NCBI RefSeq assembly: GCF_905479755.1
Contig: NZ_CAJQNT010000014.1
Location: 1-59,570 of the forward strand
Direction: 5' to 3'
DNA from: an uncultured Schumannella sp.
GTDB lineage: Bacteria; Actinomycetota; Actinomycetes; Actinomycetales; Microbacteriaceae
Length of the DNA: 59,570 bases
Part shown: one piece after another, positions 7,471 through 15,646 of the stretch
Layout: each line of letters opens with the position of its first letter
Numbering within the stretch: the stretch's first letter is position 1
Translations under genes and position numbers: made by a program
The notes under the pieces: generated by a model
What the model was told of the DNA's origin: nothing
Database searches by the model: none
The model's input: the letters and a program-made list of their open reading frames with translations, nothing else

Positions 7471-8826
7471 ATGCCTGATGATCCGCGGGATGAGCCGGAA
7501 GCCGCCGACAACGATGACTTCCGTGACATGTTGCGCGAGTTCCTCTCCGGTGACGGAGACATGGACCCCGCCAAGCTCGCGAGCGCCGCGGGCCTGCCCT
7601 CCGATCCGGCGCTCGTCGCACGCCTAATCAGCCAATTGCAGGATGCGCTCAGCAACACGAACGACGGCGTCAACTGGGACCTCGCCCTCGAACAGGCCAC
7701 GACGTTGGCGGCGCGCGGCGCCGTTCCGAGCACGGCCGATGAGCGCTCCGCGTTCGACAGCGCACTGCACGTCGCGGCCCTGTGGCTCGATGAGGCGACC
7801 GACATCGCGGGGCTGACGCGCGAGCCCGTGCTGTTGAACCGCTCCGGCTGGGCCGAGTCGACGATGCCCGTGTGGACCCAGCTCGCCGAGCCGGTCGCCA
7901 CCTCGATCGCCGACGCGCTGACCGAGGTGCTCGAGGAGAGCCTGCCCGAGGACGCCTCCGGCATGTTCGGCGCCGACCCGGCGAAGCTGCTGCGCAACGT
8001 CGGCGGCACCCTGTTCGCGATGCAACTCGGCCAGGTGGTCGGCCAACTCGCCGCCGAGGTCGTCTCGGGCGGGGACATCGGCATTCCGCTGAGCGACGGT
8101 GACGAGCGTCAGGCCGTGATCGTGCCGCAGAACGTGGATGCGTTCGGCGCCGGCCTCGACATCCCCCTCGACGAGGTGCGCATCTACCTCTCGGTGCGCG
8201 AGTTGGCGCACGCCCGACTGTTCCGGCACGCCAAGTGGCTGCGCCTGCAACTGATCTCGCAGATCACCGACTTCGCGCACGGCATCCACGTCGACACCGA
8301 GCAGATCGAAAACCTGGCGGCGCAGTTCGACCCGAACAACCCGGAGGAGTTGCGCGACGCCGTCACGAGCGGTGCACTCATCCCGCCGAAGAGCGAGGAG
8401 CAGTTGGCGGCACTCGCCAGGCTCGAGACGCAGCTCGCGCTGATCGAGGGCTGGGTCGATGTCGTGACGGCGAGCGCCACCGCGCGGCTTCCCAAGAGCG
8501 GCGCGATCGCCGAGACCGTGCGCCGCCGACGCGCCTCCGGCGGCCCCGCCGAGTCCGCGTTCGCGACCCTGGTGGGACTCGAGCTTCGACCGCGACGGCT
8601 GCGCGAGGCCGCCGCCATGTGGCAGCAGGTCAGCGACGCGGTGGGTGCGGATGCCCGGGACGCGCTCTGGGCGCATCCGGACGTGCTGCCGACCGCCGCC
8701 GACATCGACGACCCCGCGGCGCTCATCGCGCGGCTCACCTCGACCGAGCCCGCGGAAGACGACGTCGACCGCGCGATCGCCGATCTGCTCGGCGACGAGT
8801 CGGGCGACCGCCCGCGCGAGGAGTAG
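7471..8826 (+). CDS. DUF2342 / zincin-like (Rv3195-like) protein
   Basis: 451 residues. The acidic N-terminus is low in structure (DPRDEPEAADNDDF). The central domain has the family signature RELAHARLFRHAKWL, which resembles a zincin helix but is not a canonical HExxH, so peptidase activity is unproven. The C-terminus is acidic again. The family is annotated as zinc-dependent metalloprotease or coenzyme F420-associated, and function is not established. The leaderless-type promoter is shared with the divergent Lon-like gene. The next gene downstream is the cyclodehydratase-like protein, as in other actinobacteria. Confidence 0.85.
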   Translation: MPDDPRDEPEAADNDDFRDMLREFLSGDGDMDPAKLASAAGLPSDPALVARLISQLQDALSNTNDGVNWDLALEQATTLAARGAVPSTADERSAFDSALHVAALWLDEATDIAGLTREPVLLNRSGWAESTMPVWTQLAEPVATSIADALTEVLEESLPEDASGMFGADPAKLLRNVGGTLFAMQLGQVVGQLAAEVVSGGDIGIPLSDGDERQAVIVPQNVDAFGAGLDIPLDEVRIYLSVRELAHARLFRHAKWLRLQLISQITDFAHGIHVDTEQIENLAAQFDPNNPEELRDAVTSGALIPPKSEEQLAALARLETQLALIEGWVDVVTASATARLPKSGAIAETVRRRRASGGPAESAFATLVGLELRPRRLREAAAMWQQVSDAVGADARDALWAHPDVLPTAADIDDPAALIARLTSTEPAEDDVDRAIADLLGDESGDRPREE

Positions 8827-8907
8827 CCGGCCCCAGCCCCATGCCGGCGCCGCGCGCGGGTGTGGAAAGCGCTGACGGCGCGCGCCTCGAGCGCGGACCA
8901 TGGAGTG

Positions 8908-9717
8908 ATGGTCCTGCGACTCGACCCCCGATTCCCCGTGTTGTGGCGCTCCCCCAGCTCCCTGCAGATCGGCGTCCATCCGGGGATCGTGCTCGATGAG
9001 GTCGATGCGCCCACCGAGCGTGCCGTCTCGGCCCTGGTGGCGGGGATCTCCGAGTCGGGTCTGCGCATGATCGCGAAAGGGATCGACGCGGATGCGCTGC
9101 TCGAACGACTCTCCCCGGTGCTGCTTGGCGCCGAGCCCCCGCGCACCCGCATCGCGGTCACGGGCGATGCCGCGCTCGCGAAGGAGATCGCGCGGCAACT
9201 CGACGAGGAGCACCGACGCGTGTCGGCGGATGCCCACCCCGAGCTGGTCATCGTCGTCGCCGACCATGTCCTCCAGCCCGAAGATCACGGCCGCTGGCTT
9301 CGCCGCGATGTCGCGCACCTGCCGATCGTCGTGAGCGAGGAGCGCATCGAGATCGGACCGTTCGTGGTGCCCGGCTCGGGCGCCTGCCTGTACTGCGTGT
9401 TCCTTGCGCGCTGCGACGCCGACCCCGCCTGGCCCGCGATGGCCACGCAGCTGGCGCGCCGCGCCCCCGCGTCCCTTCCGCGCACGGCGATCGCCGAGGC
9501 GGGCGCGTTCGCGGTGCGCCGCAGCGCCACCCGACCCGACGGGTTCGGGCGCGTGTGGAGCATCGATCCGCTCGGCGGCCCGCTCATCGAGGGGCGCGTT
9601 GCCCCGCATCCCGAGTGCTCGTGCCAAGCTCTGCCAGAAAACGGCTCGGGTCTCGACGCTGTCCCCGAAGTCCCGCCCGCGACCAGGAGAGAGACAGCCG
9701 TCGCCGTGCCCGCGTGA
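8908..9717 (+). CDS. cyclodehydratase/ThiF-like zinc protein (orphan, no YcaO partner)
   Basis: 269 residues from ATG 8908; a longer in-frame start upstream is possible. It resembles the TOMM leader-peptide-binding/ThiF-like family: an N-terminal winged region (FPVLWRSPSSLQIG), a Rossmann-like part with a degenerate nucleotide-binding site (RIAVTGDAALAKEIARQL), and a Cys4 zinc site from CLYC and the C-terminal HPECSC. No YcaO, precursor peptide or dehydrogenase gene is near, so a RiPP role is doubtful. The gene belongs to the conserved DUF2342-uvrD2 neighbourhood. Its 3' end overlaps the convergent uvrD2 gene by 134 bp. Confidence 0.75.
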   Translation: MVLRLDPRFPVLWRSPSSLQIGVHPGIVLDEVDAPTERAVSALVAGISESGLRMIAKGIDADALLERLSPVLLGAEPPRTRIAVTGDAALAKEIARQLDEEHRRVSADAHPELVIVVADHVLQPEDHGRWLRRDVAHLPIVVSEERIEIGPFVVPGSGACLYCVFLARCDADPAWPAMATQLARRAPASLPRTAIAEAGAFAVRRSATRPDGFGRVWSIDPLGGPLIEGRVAPHPECSCQALPENGSGLDAVPEVPPATRRETAVAVPA

Positions 9718-11305
9718 TCCCCACGTAGAGCAGCCGGCGCTCCTCGTCGATGCCCGCGAGACCGCGGGCATGACTCACCGGCACGAGGCCCTCGCTCAAC
9801 CCGACCAGGTACACCGAATCCCACTCGAGACCCTTGGCACTGTGCAGCGTCGAGAGCACGACGGAGGAGAGCGTCGGCTCGTGCTGCGCCGCCTGACGGT
9901 CGCGCAGCTCGGCCACGAAGGCCGCGAGGCTCGTTCCCGCCGGGGCCTGATCGGCGAGTTCGATGATCGCGTTGAGCGCCTCCCAGCGCTCCCGCACGGC
10001 GCCCGCCGCCTCCGGGGCCTCGGCCGACCAGCCGTTGGCGCGCAGCACATCACTCACCGACTGGAACAGCGGAGGCTCGGGCGTCGCCCGCTGCTCGCGC
10101 GCGACGCTGCCGAGTTCGAGGATCGCGCGCTTCACGACGTCCAGGTCGAAGAACTTGGTTCCCCCGAGCTCGCGCACGCTCACCCCCGCGGCGGCGATCG
10201 CCGCCTGCAGGTGCGGGCCCTGAGCGTTGACGCGATAGAGCACCGCGATCTGCTCGGGGCGGGTGCCGCCCGCGATCTCCTCCGCGATCGCCGCGGCCAC
10301 CGCCCGCGCCTCCTCGACGTCGGTGTCGTAGGCGACCGGTGCGGGAACCTCCGCGCGCGAAGACGACGGGAGTGCCGGGGTCAACTCGAGCGCCCCGGCG
10401 CGCCCGCGCATCAGCCGGTTCGCGAGTTCCAACACCGGCCGTTCGGAGCGGTAGTTGTTCTCCAGCCGCACGACGCGGGCCCCCGGGTAGCGCGAACCGA
10501 ACCCCAGCAGGTAGTCGCTCGTGGCACCGGTGAACGAGTAGATCGTCTGGCTTGCGTCGCCGACGACGCACAGTTCGCGGCGCGGGCCGAGCCAGAGATC
10601 CAGCAGCGACTGCTGCAACGGCGAGACGTCTTGATACTCATCGACCACGAAGAAGCGGTACTGGGCGCGCACCTGCTCCGCCACCCAGGGCTCGTCGTCG
10701 AGCATTCCCGCCGTGGCGAGCAGCACATCCTCGAAGTCGATCTGGCGACGTTCGTCTTTGATGCGCTCGTAGCCCTCGTGCAACGCGACCATCGTTTCAA
10801 GCGACACGTCGTTCGGCATCGAACGCGACGCGGCCGCGCGCGCATACTGCTCGATCGTCAGCTGCGAGACCTTGCGCCATTCGATCTCGGCGGCGACATC
10901 GCGCAGCACCGCGGTGTCGAGCTTCATCCGCACCGACTCGGCCGCGTGCGCGATCGCGGCTCCCTTCGCCGCGAGGATGCGCGGGGTCTGCCCCCCGATG
11001 ACGCGAGGCCAGAAGAAGTTGAGTTGAGCCAGCGCCGCGGCGTGGAAGGTGCGGGCGCTCACCCCGCCCGCGCCGAGCGCGCGCAGCCGCGTGCGCAGTT
11101 CGCCCGCGGCGCGGGTGGTGAAGGTCAGCGCCATCATGCGCTCGGGATCGAAGGCTCCGGTCGCGACCCCGTAGGCGATGCGATGGGTCAGCGCGCGGGT
11201 CTTCCCGGTGCCCGCGCCCGCCAGAATGCACACCGGGCCGAGGAGCGCCTCGGCGGCCTCGCGCTGCTGCGCGTCGAGACCGTCGAGAATCTTCTCGGCG
11301 TTCAC
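9584..11305 (-). CDS. uvrD2: UvrD2-type superfamily 1 DNA helicase, short form
   Basis: 573 residues. SF1A motifs are in order: motif I AGAGTGKTRA (about residue 31), Ia TFTTRAAGEL, II VVDEYQDVSP, III GDASQTIYSF, IV NYRSERPVL, V/VI TLHSAKGLEWD and GITRARRRLSL. Mycobacterial UvrD2 continues into an HRDC domain and a Cys4 module; this protein ends soon after motif VI and lacks both. Role: ATP-dependent 3'-5' unwinding in repair. The start overlaps the nudC stop by 4 bp, indicating translational coupling. The 3' end overlaps the convergent cyclodehydratase-like gene. Confidence 0.9.
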   Translation of the reverse strand: MNAEKILDGLDAQQREAAEALLGPVCILAGAGTGKTRALTHRIAYGVATGAFDPERMMALTFTTRAAGELRTRLRALGAGGVSARTFHAAALAQLNFFWPRVIGGQTPRILAAKGAAIAHAAESVRMKLDTAVLRDVAAEIEWRKVSQLTIEQYARAAASRSMPNDVSLETMVALHEGYERIKDERRQIDFEDVLLATAGMLDDEPWVAEQVRAQYRFFVVDEYQDVSPLQQSLLDLWLGPRRELCVVGDASQTIYSFTGATSDYLLGFGSRYPGARVVRLENNYRSERPVLELANRLMRGRAGALELTPALPSSSRAEVPAPVAYDTDVEEARAVAAAIAEEIAGGTRPEQIAVLYRVNAQGPHLQAAIAAAGVSVRELGGTKFFDLDVVKRAILELGSVAREQRATPEPPLFQSVSDVLRANGWSAEAPEAAGAVRERWEALNAIIELADQAPAGTSLAAFVAELRDRQAAQHEPTLSSVVLSTLHSAKGLEWDSVYLVGLSEGLVPVSHARGLAGIDEERRLLYVGITRARRRLSLSWSRAGLRGQRRDPSRFLAELGTSTRDAGQRAPR

Positions 11306-12279
11306 CGGGCTCGCTGCCCGTCGTCGATGTCGGCGCCGAACCAGTCTTCGATGATCCGGCGGGCGATCGAGGTCGGTCCGGGAAGCAGGATCTCGTCGAG
11401 CGCCGCGGCGAGTTCCTCACGGCTGAACCAGCGCAGTTCCAGGATCTCCTCGCCATCGGGGCGCCCGGTCGGGTCCTCCCCCTCGGCGAGGCGGGCACGG
11501 AATCCGACCATGAGCGAGGCCGGGAACGGCCACGGCTGAGAGCCCAGATAGACCGGATCGACGACCCGGAGTCCCGACTCCTCGAAGATCTCGCGCTCGA
11601 CCGCCGCCTCGAAGCTCTCGCCCGGCTCGACGAAGCCCGCGAGCAGCGAGAAACGGTTCGACTCCCACACGGCGTTCGAGCCGAGCAGCAGCCGGTCGTC
11701 GGCATCCGTCACCCCGACGATGATCGCGGCGTCGGTGCGCGGGAAGTATTCGGAGCCGTCGGTCGGGTCGCGGCGCACCCACCCCGAGAGCACCGAGTCG
11801 GTGGGGCGCCCGGTGCGCGGCGAGAAGGCGGCGCTGCGGTGCCAGTTGGCGAGCGCGAGGGCCTGGGTCACGAGTCCCGCGTCGCGCGCGCCGAGGCTCG
11901 CGCCGAGCCGGCGCAGATCCCCCCACACGACCTCGCGCGGGAGAACTCCGCGCGCGGTGAGCGCCGCGACTCCCGCCTCATCGACGACGATCGCCAGCAC
12001 GGGGGTGCCGACCGCCAACTCCTCGTCGCCCGGGAGCGCCGTGCCGAGGAAGAGCACGAGCGCCTCCGGCGGCAGTTCCGCGAACCGCGGAGCCGGCGGA
12101 AGCAGCACGCGTGCGTCCCCGTCACCGCGCAGCGGCACGCGGCCCTCGTGCAGGATCACGACGCGGGCACCCGGCACAGCGAGGAGCGCCTCGGGTTCGC
12201 GGGCGCGCAGGAGATGGTCGCGGTCGAGCGCCGTCCGGGAAAGCGGAAGTCGCGTACCGAAATCGCTGCGCACAGGCAC
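11302..12279 (-). CDS. nudC: NADH pyrophosphatase NudC
   Basis: 325 residues. The Nudix box is intact (GFVEPGESFEAAVEREIFEE then SGL), and the NudC-specific SQPWPFPASLM follows about 15 residues later, so NAD(H) or NAD-capped RNA hydrolysis is expected. The four Cys that bind zinc in E. coli NudC are absent: the region before the Nudix fold reads WHRSAAFSPRTGRPTD. GTG start at 12279, with a second GTG two codons on. It is the first gene of a nudC-uvrD2 operon. Confidence 0.9.
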   Translation of the reverse strand: MPVRSDFGTRLPLSRTALDRDHLLRAREPEALLAVPGARVVILHEGRVPLRGDGDARVLLPPAPRFAELPPEALVLFLGTALPGDEELAVGTPVLAIVVDEAGVAALTARGVLPREVVWGDLRRLGASLGARDAGLVTQALALANWHRSAAFSPRTGRPTDSVLSGWVRRDPTDGSEYFPRTDAAIIVGVTDADDRLLLGSNAVWESNRFSLLAGFVEPGESFEAAVEREIFEESGLRVVDPVYLGSQPWPFPASLMVGFRARLAEGEDPTGRPDGEEILELRWFSREELAAALDEILLPGPTSIARRIIEDWFGADIDDGQRAR

Positions 12280-12334
12280 CTCTCGGGAACGGACGAAGGG
12301 CGTGGCGTACGGGGCCGACGCACCAGGGGCGACC

Positions 12335-12340
12335 TACCCT
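12335..12340 (+). promoter_or_regulatory. -10 element, leaderless-type, for the APH-like gene
   Basis: TACCCT ends exactly 6 nt before ATG 12347; there is no Shine-Dalgarno sequence. Confidence 0.55.
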
Positions 12341-12346
12341 GTCTCC

Positions 12347-13333
12347 ATGGCCAGGTCGCACTTCACTCTAGCCGCGCTCGCGACGTCGGCCGTGGAGGGC
12401 CTCGACATTGCGGGCGCGACCCCCATCGGCTCCCCGGGCGGCGACTTCGACGCGGCACTGCTCACCGGTCGCGACGGTCGGCACTGGATCGTCCGAGTGC
12501 CGCGCAGCGAGAGCGCCGAGGCAGCACAGTCGGCCGACCTCGTCGCGCTCCGCGCGCTGAGCGCGGGAGTCCGTGCGCGCCTCCCGTTCGCCGTCACGAC
12601 CTTCGCCGGCCAGGCGCCCGCGGGCGACACCCGCGCCGTCGTCTACGAGTTCGTCTACGGCGCCAAGGCCGAGCTCGCCAGCCTCGACCACGACCTGGCG
12701 ACCTCGATCGGCGAAGCCATCGCCGCGATCCACGCGCTGCCCACCAGCTTCGTCGCCGACTCGGGTCTGCCCAGTCGCACCGGCATCGAGGCGGCCCGCG
12801 ACGCCGCGCGACTGCTCGACCGCGCCATCTCGACGCGGGTGGTTCCCGCCGTCCTGCAGCAGCGCTGGGAGCGCGCGATCGGAGACCCGACGCTGTGGCA
12901 GTTCGCGCCGGCCGTCGTCAACGGGGCCCTCGAGGCCGAGTCGTTTCTCGCCTCCGAGGGTGTCGTCACGGGGTTGCTCGGCTGGCAGTCGCTGCACGTG
13001 GGCGATCCGGCCGCCGACCTGCACTGGTTGCTGCGCGCGCCGGGCGACGGCATCGCCGAGACCGCGTTCGGCGCCTACGCGCGAGTGCGCGGGTCGGTCG
13101 ACCGTCAGCTCACCGAGCGCGCGCGGTTGCTGAGTGAGCTGGAGCTCGCCAAGTGGCTGCTGCACGGCACCTCGACGCGCTCGACCGAGATCGTCGATGA
13201 CGCCGTGGAACTCATGTCGGCACTCGTCGACACGATCGCGCAGAACGACACCTCGTCGATCCGTCGGCCCGAGTCAACCCTCGACGTCGACGAGGTCGAA
13301 GAGCTGCTGACGCGCACCGCCACGGCCCGGTAG
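12347..13333 (+). CDS. aminoglycoside-phosphotransferase-fold protein, likely pseudokinase
   Basis: 328 residues from ATG 12347, chosen for the -10 six nt upstream; the frame is open further 5' but that part is antisense to nudC. The protein has an APH/choline-kinase-like layout: N-lobe (HWIVRVPRSESAEA), YEFVYG hinge and the C-lobe landmark HVGDPAADLHWL. The catalytic HGDxxxxN loop is replaced by NGALEAES (N192) and the metal-binding Asp before W is Gly (LLGW, G212). Phosphotransfer is therefore unlikely. A binding or regulatory role is possible but unknown. It stands between nudC and a convergent MFS gene. Confidence 0.8.
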   Translation: MARSHFTLAALATSAVEGLDIAGATPIGSPGGDFDAALLTGRDGRHWIVRVPRSESAEAAQSADLVALRALSAGVRARLPFAVTTFAGQAPAGDTRAVVYEFVYGAKAELASLDHDLATSIGEAIAAIHALPTSFVADSGLPSRTGIEAARDAARLLDRAISTRVVPAVLQQRWERAIGDPTLWQFAPAVVNGALEAESFLASEGVVTGLLGWQSLHVGDPAADLHWLLRAPGDGIAETAFGAYARVRGSVDRQLTERARLLSELELAKWLLHGTSTRSTEIVDDAVELMSALVDTIAQNDTSSIRRPESTLDVDEVEELLTRTATAR

Positions 13334-13342
13334 GTTCCCGCC

Positions 13343-14686
13343 TCAGCTTTCGAGGATCGACTGCCCGCGCGGCACGATCCGCACCAGTCGGCGCGGGGTC
13401 CGAATGTTCACCCGGATGCGCAACTGATGGCGTCGCGCGAGCACCACGGCGATCACGACGCCCGCGAGCGCGGGCACTCCCCCGGCGACCATGAACGCCA
13501 CGTGGGCGCCGAAGTGCTCGGCGATGAAGCCCATGATGACGCCGCCGAGCGCCTGGCCGCCCACGACGACCATGAAGTAGAACGACATGATGCGCCCGCG
13601 GATCCCGGGGTTCGTCGACAGCTGGGTCATCGACTCGGCGCCGGTCGCGAACAGCAGGCGCGTGATCCCGATTCCGACGAGCGCACCGAGAAACAGCGGA
13701 TACCAGAGCGCGACACCGGCGAGCGCCGTCACGAGTCCGTAGCCGATCGTCGCGATCACGATCGCGCGCAGGCGCAGCGACCGCCGTTGCGCCGAGAGCA
13801 CCGCGCCGATCAGGGCGCCGACCGCGGCGAGTGAGCTGTAAAGCCCGTACCCGGCGGCGCCCGTCCCGAACGAGGTGGCGGCCGCGGTGAAGAGCACCGG
13901 CAGGTTCATGCCGAACACCGCGACGAATCCGAGCAGCACGATCGGCCAGAGGATCGTGGGCTTCCGCATCGCGTAGGCGAGCGCTTCACGGATCTGCCCG
14001 CCGCCGCGCGCCTGCCGCGGCGCACGGTGGAGCTCGTGCGTGCGCATGACGAGCAGCGTCGTGAGCGCGACGGACGCCGTGGCCGCATTGATCGCGATCG
14101 ACCAGCCGGAGCCGACCGCCACGATCAGCACCCCCGAGATCGCCGGGCCGACGAGCCCCCCGAGGTGGAAGATCATCGCGTTGACGCTGATCGCGTTGCG
14201 CAGACGCGCGGTGCCGACCATCTCGCTCACGAAGGCCGAGCGGGAGGGACCGTCGATCGCCATCGCGATGCCCGTCGTCGTCGCCACCAGGAACACGTGC
14301 CAGACCTCGACCGCGCCGAGCAGCACGAGCAGGGCGAGCACGGCGTTCGAGACCAGGCCCACCGATTGGGTCGCCATCAGCACGCGATGCCGGTTCGCGC
14401 GGTCCGAGAGCACCCCGGCCCACGCCCCGAGCACGATCGTCGGGGCGAACTGGAGTGCCACGACGATGCCGACGAGCGCGACGTTGCCGGTGAGTTCGAG
14501 CACGAGCCAGTCGATGGCGATGCGCGCCATCCAGCCGCCGGTGTTGGCGAAGAGCTGGCCGATCACGTACGCGCGGTAGTTGTACGAGCGGAGGGCGATC
14601 GCGGTGTCGCGCCAGCGGGGACGACCGTTGATGACCGGGATCGGTGCGGTGAGATTTTCGGCATCGATGCCGGATACGGATGTCAT
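13343..14686 (-). CDS. MFS transporter (MFS_3, exporter-like)
   Basis: 447 residues with about 12 hydrophobic segments and the MFS loop motif GVLSDRANRHRVL between helices 2 and 3. Similarity is to the EntS/MFS_3 group of drug or siderophore exporters, as in VGPAISGVLIV. Substrate is unknown. The start ATG 14686 has GGAAGG on its 5' side and a TACCGT -10 (14701-14696). It is divergent from a LysR gene 83 bp away, which may control it. Confidence 0.88.
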   Translation of the reverse strand: MTSVSGIDAENLTAPIPVINGRPRWRDTAIALRSYNYRAYVIGQLFANTGGWMARIAIDWLVLELTGNVALVGIVVALQFAPTIVLGAWAGVLSDRANRHRVLMATQSVGLVSNAVLALLVLLGAVEVWHVFLVATTTGIAMAIDGPSRSAFVSEMVGTARLRNAISVNAMIFHLGGLVGPAISGVLIVAVGSGWSIAINAATASVALTTLLVMRTHELHRAPRQARGGGQIREALAYAMRKPTILWPIVLLGFVAVFGMNLPVLFTAAATSFGTGAAGYGLYSSLAAVGALIGAVLSAQRRSLRLRAIVIATIGYGLVTALAGVALWYPLFLGALVGIGITRLLFATGAESMTQLSTNPGIRGRIMSFYFMVVVGGQALGGVIMGFIAEHFGAHVAFMVAGGVPALAGVVIAVVLARRHQLRIRVNIRTPRRLVRIVPRGQSILES

Positions 14687-14769
14687 GTCCCTTCCACGGT
14701 ACGGGCGAGTCGGCCATTACATTGTGGAATGCTGGCTATAAGTCCCATTGACTTTTCGAATGGAGCACC

Positions 14770-15621
14770 GTGTTCGACCCGGTCTTGCTGCGCACCTTCG
14801 TCACCCTGGCGGAGACGTTGAGCTTCACGCGCGCGGCCGCCCAACTGGGCCTCAGCCAGCCCACGGTGAGTCAGCAGGTCCGAAAGCTCGAGACCGCCGC
14901 GGGTCGAATTCTGGTCGCCCGGGACACGCGCCAGGTCGCCCTCACCGACAACGGCGACGCCTTACTCGGCTTCGCCCGCACCATCCTCGCCGCGCACGAC
15001 GAGGCCGCGGCCTACTTCACCGGCTCCGCCATGCGCGGACGGCTCCGCTTCGGCTCGGCGGATGACCTCGCCCTGACCCAGCTGCCGCAGATCCTGCGCG
15101 ACTTCCGGCAGCTCTACCCGCAGATCAACCTGGAGCTGACCGTCGGGCAGAGCCCCTTCCTCAACCGCCGGCTGCGCGCCGGCCAGCTCGACCTGGTGTT
15201 CGTGCGCCAACCGGCGGATGCGGGGATCGGCCGCGTCGTCCGCCGCGAGCGCCTGGTCTGGGCCGCCCATCGCGCCGTCACGCTCGAGCCGGATCAGCCG
15301 GTTCCCCTCATCGTTTACCAGGCGCCCAGCCTGTCGCGCCAGGCGGCGATCGACGCCCTCGAAGCCGCGGGACGTACCTGGCGCATCACCTGCAACACGC
15401 GCGAAATCAACGGGGTGCTCGCGGCCGTGCGCGCCGGCATCGGGATCGCGGCCTTCCCGCAGAGCATGATCCCCGGGGATCTCGTGCCCGTCACCAACAC
15501 CTTCGGTCTGCCGCTGCTCGACGAGGTCGAGTTCGCCCTGCTCGACAACCCGCAGGCCGACCGCGGCCCGATCGACGCGCTCGCTTCCGCGATCGTCACC
15601 CGCTCGCGCCTCGAAGTCTGA
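14770..15621 (+). CDS. LysR-family transcriptional regulator
   Basis: 283 residues. The N-terminal winged HTH (LLRTFVTLAETLSFTRAAAQ, then LGLSQPTVSQQVRKLE) is textbook LysR, and a periplasmic-binding-protein-like effector domain follows from about residue 90. The GTG start has GGAG 4 nt upstream. It is divergent from the MFS exporter, the usual regulator-target arrangement, so the effector is probably the exported compound (inference). The intergenic AT-richer stretch 14715-14765 is the likely operator region. Confidence 0.92.
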   Translation: MFDPVLLRTFVTLAETLSFTRAAAQLGLSQPTVSQQVRKLETAAGRILVARDTRQVALTDNGDALLGFARTILAAHDEAAAYFTGSAMRGRLRFGSADDLALTQLPQILRDFRQLYPQINLELTVGQSPFLNRRLRAGQLDLVFVRQPADAGIGRVVRRERLVWAAHRAVTLEPDQPVPLIVYQAPSLSRQAAIDALEAAGRTWRITCNTREINGVLAAVRAGIGIAAFPQSMIPGDLVPVTNTFGLPLLDEVEFALLDNPQADRGPIDALASAIVTRSRLEV

Positions 15622-15646
15622 GCGCGGCCCGACCGTCGGCGCTCAG
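15618..15646. terminator. bidirectional hairpin between convergent lysR and adnB
   Basis: CTGAGCG (15618-15624) pairs with CGCTCAG (15640-15646) around a 15-nt loop that can itself fold. It overlaps both stop codons. No T-tract is present. Confidence 0.5.

Noticed and set aside
8175-8240. HExxH metalloprotease site in the DUF2342 protein
   Set aside because: The motif is ELAHARLFRH, not HExxH, so I do not claim proteolytic activity.
14715-14765. Defined LysR operator (T-N11-A) between the exporter and its regulator
   Set aside because: Several partial T-N11-A matches exist in this AT-richer stretch; none stands out enough to annotate.
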